Source of the DNA: Streptomyces regalis
Lineage (GTDB): Bacteria; Actinomycetota; Actinomycetes; Streptomycetales; Streptomycetaceae
Direction: 5' to 3'
DNA: 64,000 bases
Assembly (NCBI RefSeq): GCF_001509475.1
Contig: NZ_LLZG01000384.1
Coordinates: forward strand, 1-64,000
Shown here: one piece after another, positions 44,217 to 52,072 of the stretch
How positions within the stretch are numbered: position 1 is the stretch's first letter
Layout of the letters: every line of letters starts with the position of its first letter
Program-made: the position numbers and the translations under genes
Notes under the pieces: generated by a model
Database searches by the model: none
What the model was told of the DNA's origin: nothing
Seen by the model: the letters and a program-made list of their open reading frames with translations, nothing else

Positions 44217-45370
44217 GAGGAGTCCTCCTTGAGGCCGAGGCCGGTCAGCCGGTCGCGGGCCCAGGCGAGTTCGGCGGCGATGCCACCGGGCAGGTCGGCG
44301 GGCGGTTCGGGGAGGACGGACCAGGTGTAGGTCTCGACCTCGATGTGGTCACAGCCGGCCGAGGCCCCGCCCAGCAGCCCGGCGAGGACCTGGTCGAGCT
44401 GGCCGGCGGTCGTGCGGAGCGGGGATTCGGGCTCGGTGTGCAGCGGGGCGTGGAAATGGACGCGCCAAGGGCCGCCGTCCGCGGGAAGCTCGCCGTCGAG
44501 GGCGTCGGGAAGGTCGTCCACACCGAGGACGTCACCCTCGCTCGTCGTCCGGGTCTGGTGCAGGAACCGGGGTTCGGCGAGCCGGTGAAGGGCCGCGCGG
44601 GCGGCGGGGTCGGCCGGGTTCGCGGCCTCCACGGCGCACGACGCCTGGAGTTTGACCACGGGCATCCCGGCTTCCGCGAGCCGCCGCAGGGCCTCGGCCG
44701 GCTCCTCGAACTGGACGGCGAGATGGCACGCGTCGAGGCAGATGCCGAGCCGGTCGGGGTCGAGTCCGCCCAGTTCCCGCACCGCCTGCGTGGTGGTCTC
44801 GACGACACACCCGGGTTCCGGCTCGAAGCCCACCCGGATACGGCGGCCCGTCCACGCTTCCAGCGCGGCGAGCCCGGTGGTCAGCCGGTCCAGGGCGTGC
44901 CGGGCCTCCTCGGCGCAGGCGGGGGTCCACGGGGTGCGCCACGCGAGCGGCAGGGTGGAGACGCTTCCGTGGTCGACGTCGTCGGGGAGGAGCGCGGCGA
45001 GGACGCGGGCGCAGTCCAGGGTGTACTTCAGCCGGGCCTCGTCGGCCCAGTCGGGCAGGTACACGTCCTTCTTGACGACCTCGCGGTGGAATCCGGCGTA
45101 CGGGAAGGCGTTGAGGGTGACGGTCTCCAGGCCGCGCGCCCGCAGCTCGGACTTCAACCGCACCAACGAACCTTCGTCGTCGGCAAGTTCGGTGACGACG
45201 GGGTGCGCCAGCCACAGCCCGATGCCGAGCCGGTCGGCCCCGAGCCGTTCACGCACGGGCTCGGCGTAGTCGGCGAGCTGGGCGATCACGCCCTGGAGGT
45301 CCTCCGCCTGGTGGACGTTGCTGCAGTAGCCGAGGTGGACGGTGGTACCGTCCGGGTGCAGAAAGCGCAT
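44213..45370 (-). CDS. eboE: Metabolite traffic protein EboE
   Basis: A 385-residue TIM-barrel protein of the sugar-phosphate-isomerase/epimerase superfamily with the EboE signature opening LGYCSNVHQAEDL. Candidate metal ligands are GFEPEPGCVV (Glu), CLDACHLAVQ (Asp, His) and VHFHAPLH (His). The Ebo operon of cyanobacteria has been linked to moving a hydrophobic precursor (of scytonemin) to the periplasm; the chemical role of EboE is not settled. It is placed between a TatD hydrolase (7-base gap) and the EboF-type gene (4-base overlap), which supports one operon. Confidence 0.85.
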   Translation of the reverse strand: MRFLHPDGTTVHLGYCSNVHQAEDLQGVIAQLADYAEPVRERLGADRLGIGLWLAHPVVTELADDEGSLVRLKSELRARGLETVTLNAFPYAGFHREVVKKDVYLPDWADEARLKYTLDCARVLAALLPDDVDHGSVSTLPLAWRTPWTPACAEEARHALDRLTTGLAALEAWTGRRIRVGFEPEPGCVVETTTQAVRELGGLDPDRLGICLDACHLAVQFEEPAEALRRLAEAGMPVVKLQASCAVEAANPADPAARAALHRLAEPRFLHQTRTTSEGDVLGVDDLPDALDGELPADGGPWRVHFHAPLHTEPESPLRTTAGQLDQVLAGLLGGASAGCDHIEVETYTWSVLPEPPADLPGGIAAELAWARDRLTGLGLKEDSS

Positions 45371-45377
45371 GGGATGC

Positions 45378-46232
45378 TCACGCTCCCCCGCGACGTATGG
45401 AGTTGCCCCGGAAGGTGGCCTCCTCGTCGGGCTTGGGCTCCTCCAGCTCCAGCCGCCCGCTCTGGCCGTAGAAGGCGACCGGGTTGCGCCAGAGCACCTC
45501 GTCCACGGCGTCGTCGCCGAACCCGGCGGCGAGCATGGCGTCGGCGGTCTTGCGGGTCTTCAGCGGATCCGAACGTCCCCAGTCGGCGGCCGAGTTGACC
45601 AGCACCCTCTCCGTCCCGTGCTCCTTGAGGATCTCGACCATCCGGTCCTCGCTCATCTTGGTCTTCGGGTAGATCGAGAACCCGGCCCAGCAGCCGCTGT
45701 CGAGGACCATGCCGACAGTGAGCTCGTTGAGGTGGTCGAGGACGACGAGTTCGGGGGCGATGCCCGACTCCCTCACGACATCCAGCGTGCGCCGCGTACC
45801 GGCCGCCTTGTCGCGGTGCGGGGTGTGCACGAGAGCGGGCAGCTCGTGCTCGATGGCGAGCTGGAGCTGACGGGCGAGCGCCTCGTCCTCCTCCGGGGTC
45901 ATCGAGTCGTAGCCGATCTCGCCGACGGCGACGACCCGGTCCTTGGCGAGGTAGCGGTCCAGTTCGTCGAGGACCGGGAGGCAACGGGGGTCGTTGGCCT
46001 CCTTCGGGTTGAGCGCGATCGTGCAGAAGTGCTGGATGCCGAACTGGGCGGCCCGGTACGGCTCCCAGCCCAGCAGCCCGTCGAAGTAGTCATAGAAGCT
46101 CTCCGGCGAGGTGCGGGGCTGGCCCAGCCAGAAAGCGGGCTCGACGACGGCGCGCACTCCGGCGGCGTACATCGCCTCGTAGTCGTCGGTCGTGCGGGAG
46201 GTCATGTGGATGTGGGGGTCGAAGATGCGCAC
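45378..46232 (-). CDS. TatD-family metal-dependent hydrolase (EboB position)
   Basis: A 284-residue amidohydrolase-fold protein with the N-terminal metal motif DPHIHMTS, a mid-barrel Glu in VAVGEIGYD, His in LVHTPHRD and VVLDHLNE, and a final NSAADWG Asp. TatD proteins are nucleases or hydrolases, but those in Ebo operons form a separate branch with unknown substrate. It starts 2 bases after the EboA stop and is 7 bases before eboE. The start at ATG 46232 gives a complete barrel. Confidence 0.87.
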   Translation of the reverse strand: MRIFDPHIHMTSRTTDDYEAMYAAGVRAVVEPAFWLGQPRTSPESFYDYFDGLLGWEPYRAAQFGIQHFCTIALNPKEANDPRCLPVLDELDRYLAKDRVVAVGEIGYDSMTPEEDEALARQLQLAIEHELPALVHTPHRDKAAGTRRTLDVVRESGIAPELVVLDHLNELTVGMVLDSGCWAGFSIYPKTKMSEDRMVEILKEHGTERVLVNSAADWGRSDPLKTRKTADAMLAAGFGDDAVDEVLWRNPVAFYGQSGRLELEEPKPDEEATFRGNSIRRGGA

Positions 46233-46234
46233 GG

Positions 46235-46930
46235 TCAGCTCTCTTCCTTGAGTATGTCCGTGAGTCGGTCCGTGAGTGCGTGCTTGAGTTCTGCGCCGAT
46301 GACGTCCGGGAAGGCTCGGACGACGGGCAGGATGTCCTGGGGTACGTCCCGTCCCGCGGCGAGCCGCTCATGGGCGAAGTCGGCGAGCATACGGGCCAGT
46401 TCACGGTCGGCGCGGGTGTCGAGGCCGGTGACGCGGTCGAGCGGGATCTCGCAGAAGACGCACTTCAGTACGGCCTGGCGGTACTCGGCGTCCGGGAGGT
46501 GCGCGGCGGCATACGGGCCGAGGGCGGCCTCGATCAGGGTGGTGTCGTTGCCGCGCAGGGTCTCCCGTACGAGGGGCAGGGCGAGGTCGCCCAGGTCGAG
46601 CAGCGGCAGGGTGCGCAGGACGGCGCGCTGTTCCGCCGGGTCGCCGTGGCGGTGGAGGCGCGTGACGTCGTCGGCGAGGGCCTGGCCGCGCAGGGGCAGC
46701 GCGGTGAGCAGGACGGCGCGGGCGGCCTCGTCGACGGTCCAGTAGGCGTCGAGGCGGGCGTGTCCGCAGCGCCTTCGGACGGCGGGAAACAGACGCCGTA
46801 CGGCGGCGGGATCGGCGGCGACCTTGGCGGCGCTCTCGTCCAGCCAGGTGCGGGCCGTGTCGTCCAGTACGGAGATCAGGGCGGGGTGGGGGTCCGGCGG
46901 AGCCGAGGGGGAGGCAGTCGTGACAGCCAT
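46235..46930 (-). CDS. eboA: EboA domain-containing protein
   Basis: A 231-residue all-helical protein matching EboA: VDEAARAVLLTALPLRG, RTLPLLDLGDLALPLVRETL and LKCVFCEIPLDRVTGLD (the CEIP...V.GLD stretch is characteristic). It has HEAT-like helices and no catalytic motif. EboA is a founder member of the eboABCDEF operon and probably a scaffold. Start chosen at ATG 46930 with CCGGAAG upstream; a TTG three codons earlier is less likely. Confidence 0.85.
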   Translation of the reverse strand: MAVTTASPSAPPDPHPALISVLDDTARTWLDESAAKVAADPAAVRRLFPAVRRRCGHARLDAYWTVDEAARAVLLTALPLRGQALADDVTRLHRHGDPAEQRAVLRTLPLLDLGDLALPLVRETLRGNDTTLIEAALGPYAAAHLPDAEYRQAVLKCVFCEIPLDRVTGLDTRADRELARMLADFAHERLAAGRDVPQDILPVVRAFPDVIGAELKHALTDRLTDILKEES

Positions 46931-46995
46931 GGGGAACAACTTCCGGAGAGGTCGGGGGGGAGTTGAGCTGAGCCAGAAGGAGGGCCGGGCCGGGT

Positions 46996-47856
46996 CTATC
47001 GGCCGGCGGCGGTCTGTTCGGCCGCGCGCAGGAACTCGATCGAGCGGCGGGCGACATCGGGCGCGTCGAGCGAGCCGCCCTGGATCTCGACGGAGACCAG
47101 GCCGCGATGCCCGAGGTCACGCAAGGCGGCCAGTACGGGCGGGAAGTCGATCTCGCCCGCCCCGAATTCGAGGTGCTGGTGGATGCCGCGCCGCATGTCC
47201 TCGATCTGCACATTACGCAGGAGCGGTGCCGCCTCGCGGACGCAGTCGAGCACGGAACGTCTCTCCACGCAGTGCGCGTGGCCGACGTCCAGGGTGATCC
47301 CGAACAGCTCGTGCCCGTCGACCAGTTGGGCGAGATGCCGGCAGCGCTCCACGGTGTCGACGAACATGTACGGCTCCGGCTCGAAGGCCAGCGCCACCCC
47401 GTACTTCTCCGCCGTCTCCAGCACGGTCTCCACACCGGCCGCGAGCCGCTTCCACACGTCCTGCTCCGGCAGCCCGTCCGGCGCCGGGCCACTGCACAGG
47501 TGGACGGTGGGCGAACCGAGGTCGGCCGCGATACGCAGGGCGCGGCGCAGCAGGTCGACCCTGAGCTCGGAGCCGTCCGACATCAGCGTGGGCAGATGCT
47601 TGCCCCAGGGGTCGAGGAAGTACGGCGCACCGGTCTCCACGGTCACGTCCAGGCCGTGCCGCGAAAGCTGCCCGGCGAGCACGGTGACGCGCCGGGGCAG
47701 GTCGTCGGCGTACGGGTCGAGGTGGCCGTGGTCGAGGGTGAGGGCGACGCCGTCGTAGCCGAGATCGGCGAGGACGACCAGGACGTCGGTCAGCCGGTGC
47801 TGGGTGAAGCCGTTGGTGCCGTAGCCGAACTTGAGATCGGTAGGGGGAGGTCTCAT
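46996..47856 (-). CDS. Sugar-phosphate isomerase/epimerase-like TIM-barrel protein
   Basis: A 286-residue AP-endonuclease-2/xylose-isomerase-like barrel. Metal-site residues are visible in ALAFEPEPYMF (Glu), GITLDVGHAHC (Asp, His), LRNVQIEDM and VSVEIQGGS (Glu). It is a second barrel protein besides EboE, in the same operon between the UbiA and EboA genes. Known members interconvert sugars or inositols, but this branch is unassigned. Start ATG 47856, with the UbiA stop 35 bases upstream. Confidence 0.87.
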   Translation of the reverse strand: MRPPPTDLKFGYGTNGFTQHRLTDVLVVLADLGYDGVALTLDHGHLDPYADDLPRRVTVLAGQLSRHGLDVTVETGAPYFLDPWGKHLPTLMSDGSELRVDLLRRALRIAADLGSPTVHLCSGPAPDGLPEQDVWKRLAAGVETVLETAEKYGVALAFEPEPYMFVDTVERCRHLAQLVDGHELFGITLDVGHAHCVERRSVLDCVREAAPLLRNVQIEDMRRGIHQHLEFGAGEIDFPPVLAALRDLGHRGLVSVEIQGGSLDAPDVARRSIEFLRAAEQTAAGR

Positions 47857-47891
47857 GGTGCCGGTTCCTCACACGGAGGGTGTGGTGGGTC

Positions 47892-48911
47892 TCAGGTGGG
47901 CGATATGCGCCGGGCCAGCCGCCGCGCAAGGGGATGGACGACGCCGAGCGCCGCAGCGACGACAGGCGCCCCGCCACGCGCGGTCAACGCCGCCTGCAGC
48001 GGCATCAGCCCGAGGATCCCGGCGCCGACGGCTCGCCGTACGTTCTCCCCCGACGGCTCCTGTACGGCGCGGACTTGAGCGGCCCCGTAGGTACCGAGGT
48101 AGGCGAGAGCACCGGCGGCGACGAGGCCGACGCGGAGTCTCTTGGAAGGAGCGGTGCCCGCAACGCCCTTCAGGGGCGCGGGGCTGTGTCGAACAGCGGC
48201 TCCGCCGCGGGGCGCCATGGCGACTCGTTTGACCGGAATGGCCGTAGCCACGGCAGTCACCGTAGACACAGCAAGAGTCGCAGCCGGAACCCGCACCGGC
48301 GCCCCGCCGACCTCATGCCGACTGAGAGCCATCAACGTACCGGTATGCACCCCCACCAGCCCGGCGGGCACCGCGGCACGCCGCAGCGCAACCCCGACCG
48401 ACGCGGCACCGGCACCGGCACCGGAGGCAACCGCTCCAGCCAGCACGTCCAAAACCCGGGCCCCCGCCATGGCAACTCCGCCCACCGGCTTGGACTTGAG
48501 CTTCAGGTCATACGCCCACACCAGCCCAGCCAAAGGAAGCGCAACGCCCACACTGCGCCGACCCCCCGCCGCGGCGGCGAGACCGATCCCCGCCGCGGTC
48601 AGCGACCCGGCCACGGCAAGCGCCGTGCGGCGCGGAACACGCCCCGAGGGCACAGGTCGGTCCGGCCTCTCGACGGAGTCGACCGTGGCGTCGGCGTAGT
48701 CGTTGAGGGCCATGCCTGCCCAGTAGAGGCACACGGAGGAACCCATCACTCCGAGCGTACGGACACCCAGCGGGCGCCCGGCTGCGGCCGCTCCCGCGAT
48801 CACGTCGCCGGGGACACTCAACGCGGCCGGCGCTCTGACGAGCAGGGCGAGGTCGGTGAGGCGCACGGCAGACCGGGATCCCCAGCGGGCAACCGCTTTC
48901 CGATCTTTCAT
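47892..48911 (-). CDS. UbiA-family prenyltransferase (EboC position)
   Basis: A 339-residue integral membrane prenyltransferase with about eight or nine hydrophobic helices. The first Asp-rich motif is NDYADATVDSVERPDRP and the second-loop signature is WAYDLKLKSKPVG. It transfers a prenyl group from a prenyl diphosphate to an acceptor in the membrane. As the first gene of the Ebo-type operon it probably handles the lipophilic metabolite that the operon processes. Its 5' region (48912-49071) contains a short hairpin and an AT-rich stretch (GAATGTTTAAAG on the coding strand) that may be the operon promoter. Start ATG 48911. Confidence 0.88.
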   Translation of the reverse strand: MKDRKAVARWGSRSAVRLTDLALLVRAPAALSVPGDVIAGAAAAGRPLGVRTLGVMGSSVCLYWAGMALNDYADATVDSVERPDRPVPSGRVPRRTALAVAGSLTAAGIGLAAAAGGRRSVGVALPLAGLVWAYDLKLKSKPVGGVAMAGARVLDVLAGAVASGAGAGAASVGVALRRAAVPAGLVGVHTGTLMALSRHEVGGAPVRVPAATLAVSTVTAVATAIPVKRVAMAPRGGAAVRHSPAPLKGVAGTAPSKRLRVGLVAAGALAYLGTYGAAQVRAVQEPSGENVRRAVGAGILGLMPLQAALTARGGAPVVAAALGVVHPLARRLARRISPT

Positions 48912-48973
48912 GGCCGCACCTTACTCGCGGCTTTAAACATTCAGGTACCTACCCCCCGGTAAGGGAAGTGACA

Positions 48974-48993
48974 AAGAAGACACCGCTCTTCTT
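48974..48993. terminator. Short hairpin between two co-directional genes
   Basis: AAGAAGA (48974-48980) and TCTTCTT (48987-48993) form a 7-bp stem with a 6-base loop. It lies downstream of the oxidoreductase gene and upstream of the Ebo-type operon, so it may end the former transcript or sit in the leader of the latter. Weak stem. Confidence 0.3.
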
Positions 48994-49047
48994 CACCGCG
49001 GGCCCGAACTACCGGTAAACGTGGGTCGTTTGAGCAGACTCACAGCG

Positions 49048-49076
49048 CCCGGCACTCACGACTCCCGGCACTCACG
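49048..49076. repeat. 13-bp direct repeat at a gene end
   Basis: CCCGGCACTCACG occurs at 49048-49060 and 49064-49076, three bases apart. The second copy contains the stop codon of the oxidoreductase gene. Confidence 0.85.
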
Positions 49077-50493
49077 GCTCCTGCCGCAGCCGCCGCCACA
49101 CCGCCTTGGCCGCGTTGTGCCCCGACATGCCGTGCACGCCCGGTCCGGGCGGCGTCGCCGAGGAGCAGATGTAGACCGCCGGGTGCGGGGTGGTGTAAGG
49201 GAAGAGCGACAGCTTGGGGCGCAGCAGGAGTTGGAGTCCGGAGGCCGCGCCGGAAGCGATGTCCCCGCCGACGTAGTTGGCGTTGCGGGCGGCGAGTTCG
49301 GCCGGGCCGGCCGTGGCGCGGGCGAGGACGCGGTCGCGGAACCCCGGGGCGAAGCGCTCCAGTTGGCGCTCGATGGCGTCCGTGAGGTCTCCGGTCCAGC
49401 CGTTCGGCACATGCCCGTACGCCCAGAAGGCGTGCTTGCCGTCGGGAGCCCGGGTGGGGTCGACGACGCTGGGCTGCACCGTGATCATGAACGGCTTGTC
49501 GGGCGCCCGGCCCTCCCGGGACGCGGCGCGCAGCGCGGTGTCGATCTCCGCACTGTCCCCGCCGATCTGCACGGTGCCGGCGCGTCGGGCCTCCGGCGCG
49601 GTCCACGGCACCGGGCCGTCCAGCGCGTAGTCGATCTTGAAGGCGGCGGGGCCGTAGCGGTAGCCCTCGTAGTACCGGCCGAGGCCGGCGATGCGGGCCA
49701 GCGCGGTGGGTGAGGTGTCGAAGATGTAGGCGCGCGCAGGCGGCAGATCGTCGAGCCGCTTGACCTGGTAGTCGGTGTGGACGGTGCCTCCGAGGTCCTC
49801 GAGATATGCGGTGAGGGCGTCGGAGATCGACTGGGAGCCACCGCGGGCCACGGGCCAGCCGCGGGCGTGGGCCGCGAGGGCGAAGACCAGGCCGATGGCG
49901 CCGGTGGCGAAGCCGCCGAGCGGGGCCATGACGTGCGCGACGAGGCCGGAGAACAGGGTCTTGGCCCGCTCGTCGCGGAAGCGGCGCATCAGCCACGTGG
50001 ACGGGGGCAGTCCGACGAGGCCGAACCGGGCGAGGGTGACCGGGTCGCGCGGCAGCGCGGTGAGGGGCAGGGACATGAAGTCACGGGCCAGCGTGTCCCA
50101 CTTGCTCAGGAACGGCTCGACCAGCCTGCGGTACGTCCCCGCGTCGCGCGGGCCGAAGGAGGCGGCGGTCTCGGCGACGGAACGGGACAGCACGGCGGCG
50201 GTGCCGTCGGCGAAGGGGTGCGCCATGGGCAGCTCGGCGTGCAGCCACTGAAGGCCGTAGCGGTCGAGCGGCATGGTCCGGAACACGGGCGAGTTGATGC
50301 CCAGGGGGTGTGCGGCGGAGCACGGGTCGTGCCGGAAGCCGGGCAGGGTCAGCTCTTCCGTGCGGGCACCCCCGCCGACGGTGTCACGCGCCTCGAACAC
50401 GGCCACGGAGAAGCCACGCCGGGCCAGCTCCACGGCAGCGGTCAGTCCGTTCGGCCCCGCACCCACCACGACCGCATCGAGCATCGACGGCAC
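49072..50493 (-). CDS. Phytoene-desaturase-like FAD-dependent oxidoreductase
   Basis: A 473-residue flavoprotein with the ADP-binding fold [20 protein letters not shown] near the start, a following [19 protein letters not shown] stretch typical of the CrtI/amine-oxidase superfamily, and a C-terminal [19 protein letters not shown] motif. It could desaturate, isomerise or oxidise an isoprenoid or other hydrophobic substrate. No carotenoid gene is adjacent. It lies just upstream of the UbiA gene on the same strand (160-base gap) but is probably a separate transcript. Start at 50493, or three codons later at [10 protein letters not shown]. Confidence 0.87.
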   Translation of the reverse strand: MPSMLDAVVVGAGPNGLTAAVELARRGFSVAVFEARDTVGGGARTEELTLPGFRHDPCSAAHPLGINSPVFRTMPLDRYGLQWLHAELPMAHPFADGTAAVLSRSVAETAASFGPRDAGTYRRLVEPFLSKWDTLARDFMSLPLTALPRDPVTLARFGLVGLPPSTWLMRRFRDERAKTLFSGLVAHVMAPLGGFATGAIGLVFALAAHARGWPVARGGSQSISDALTAYLEDLGGTVHTDYQVKRLDDLPPARAYIFDTSPTALARIAGLGRYYEGYRYGPAAFKIDYALDGPVPWTAPEARRAGTVQIGGDSAEIDTALRAASREGRAPDKPFMITVQPSVVDPTRAPDGKHAFWAYGHVPNGWTGDLTDAIERQLERFAPGFRDRVLARATAGPAELAARNANYVGGDIASGAASGLQLLLRPKLSLFPYTTPHPAVYICSSATPPGPGVHGMSGHNAAKAVWRRLRQEP

Positions 50494-50581
50494 CTTCGGA
50501 CCCCTTCGTCAGCCGACGGCCTTGAAGGATCAGGATATGCCGGGCCACTGACAGCGCCGGGGCGCGGGTAAAGTCCGCGGG

Positions 50582-51184
50582 GTGACGCGCCGCTTTCGCT
50601 TCCCTGCGCCCGAGGACGATGTGTGGCACTGGTTCGAGGTGGGGGATGCCGGTCAGGTGGTGCGGCAGATCTCCTTCCGGGGACTGGATTCCGTGCCCGT
50701 GGTGGCCGCCGTACCGGTCGAGGTGGCGCAGACGCGGGAGGCGTGCGGGGAGTGGGGCGTGCGGCTGTACGAGGTCGTGTACGGGGTGCCGGTGCGTGAG
50801 CCGGTCGTGGAGCCACCCGGGGCCCGGTCGGTCGAACCGCGGGAGTTCGATGTGGCGTGGGGCCGGGCCCGGTCCTTCCGCAAGTGCCACGTCCGCCACG
50901 ACACCGGCCCCCTGCCGGTCGGTACGCGCCTGACCGGGACGTTCACCGTCTCGCCCTGGGGTCCCGGCGTCACGGGAGCATTCGTCGACATCGGTCTGCC
51001 CGCCGCCGGCTTCGTGGACGCCCTGGTGCTGCTGCAGGCGGAATGCGAGTGGCCCGCGGACGGCACCCCCGCCGAGTTCGAGGTGATCGACCTCCGTGTC
51101 GGCGGGGGCCGCCCCCAGATCAGGCTGCGCCCGACAGCAGTTCCCTCACCCGGCGAGCCGTGGCCGCGTCACGGGCCGTCGTGA
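50582..51184 (+). CDS. Hypothetical protein with an S1-like C-terminal segment
   Basis: A 200-residue protein from a GTG start, divergent from the oxidoreductase. The N-terminus (DDVWHWFEVGDAGQVVRQIS) resembles small DUF6881-type domains. The C-terminal ~75 residues (GTRLTGTFTVSPWGPGVTGA then FVDIGLPAAGFVD) look like an OB/S1 strand pattern that might bind RNA. Its last 65 bases overlap the convergent phosphatase gene. Function unknown. Confidence 0.7.
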   Translation: MTRRFRFPAPEDDVWHWFEVGDAGQVVRQISFRGLDSVPVVAAVPVEVAQTREACGEWGVRLYEVVYGVPVREPVVEPPGARSVEPREFDVAWGRARSFRKCHVRHDTGPLPVGTRLTGTFTVSPWGPGVTGAFVDIGLPAAGFVDALVLLQAECEWPADGTPAEFEVIDLRVGGGRPQIRLRPTAVPSPGEPWPRHGPS

Positions 51185-51965
51185 ACGGCAGGGCGTTGCC
51201 GCCGGTGATGCGGAAGGGCTCGCCCGCGCGGGTCAGATGGGCGCCGCCCGCCTCCTCGACCAGGAGAATGCCCGCCGCGTGGTCCCATGCGGCCTCCCAG
51301 GAGAACGCCGTGGCGTCCAATTCGCCCCGGGCGACGGCGAGATACTCCAGCCCCGCGGAACCGCAGGGGCGGGTTCGCACGCCGTCGGTCCACAGGCCGA
51401 GCAGCGCGCGCTTCTCCTCGTCGGTCGTGTAGTCCGGGTGGGACGTGGCGATTTCCAGATCCCGGCCGGGATCCGGCGCGCCGGAGTGCAGCCGCTCGCC
51501 GTCGAGGAAGGCGCCCCGGCCCCGTACTGCCGTGGCCAGCTGGTCGCGGGCGGGGGCGTAGGTCCAGGAGGCGAGCAGGACGCCGCGCTGTGCGAGCGCG
51601 ACCAGCGTGCAGAAGCCGGAGTCGCCATGCACGAACTGGCGGGTGCCGTCGACGGGGTCGACGATCCAGACCGGGGCATCGCCCTGGAGCGCGTCGTACG
51701 ACGCCGGGTTGGCGTGCACCGCCTCCTCGCCGACCACGACCGAGCCGGGCAGGAGGGCGCCGAGTGCCGCGGTGAGGTGTTGCTCGGCGAGCCGGTCGGC
51801 GTCGGTCACCAGATCGTGCGGGCCGCTCTTCTGGTCGACCTCGTGCGCGGCGAGCTGCCGGAAACGGGGCATGATCTCGGCCGCGGCCGCCTTGCGGACC
51901 GCTTCCTCCACGTCGGCCGAGTGCTGTGCGAGAAACTCGTCGATGGTTTCGTTGTTTTCGATCAC
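51120..51965 (-). CDS. Inositol-monophosphatase-family phosphatase
   Basis: A 281-residue Mg2+-dependent phosphatase. Metal/phosphate motifs are GEEAVHA, WIVDPVDGTRQFVHG (D-P-V/L-D-G-T/S) and the C-terminal WEAAWDHAAGILLVEEAGG. Family members dephosphorylate inositol phosphates, histidinol phosphate or PAP; the variant DPVDGTRQF loop is like that of histidinol-phosphatase-type IMPases, but the substrate cannot be fixed. It is convergent with, and overlaps, the S1-like gene. Start ATG 51965. Confidence 0.88.
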   Translation of the reverse strand: MIENNETIDEFLAQHSADVEEAVRKAAAAEIMPRFRQLAAHEVDQKSGPHDLVTDADRLAEQHLTAALGALLPGSVVVGEEAVHANPASYDALQGDAPVWIVDPVDGTRQFVHGDSGFCTLVALAQRGVLLASWTYAPARDQLATAVRGRGAFLDGERLHSGAPDPGRDLEIATSHPDYTTDEEKRALLGLWTDGVRTRPCGSAGLEYLAVARGELDATAFSWEAAWDHAAGILLVEEAGGAHLTRAGEPFRITGGNALPFTTARDAATARRVRELLSGAA

Positions 51966-52072
51966 CTCTCCATGAGAGCACGTCCCACTGACAACCCCCG
52001 CCCGCCCGATGGACGCCGGATGGCCTCGGCGTGAACATGAGGGGCACGTATCGGCAGGTCAGAGGCTTGTTC

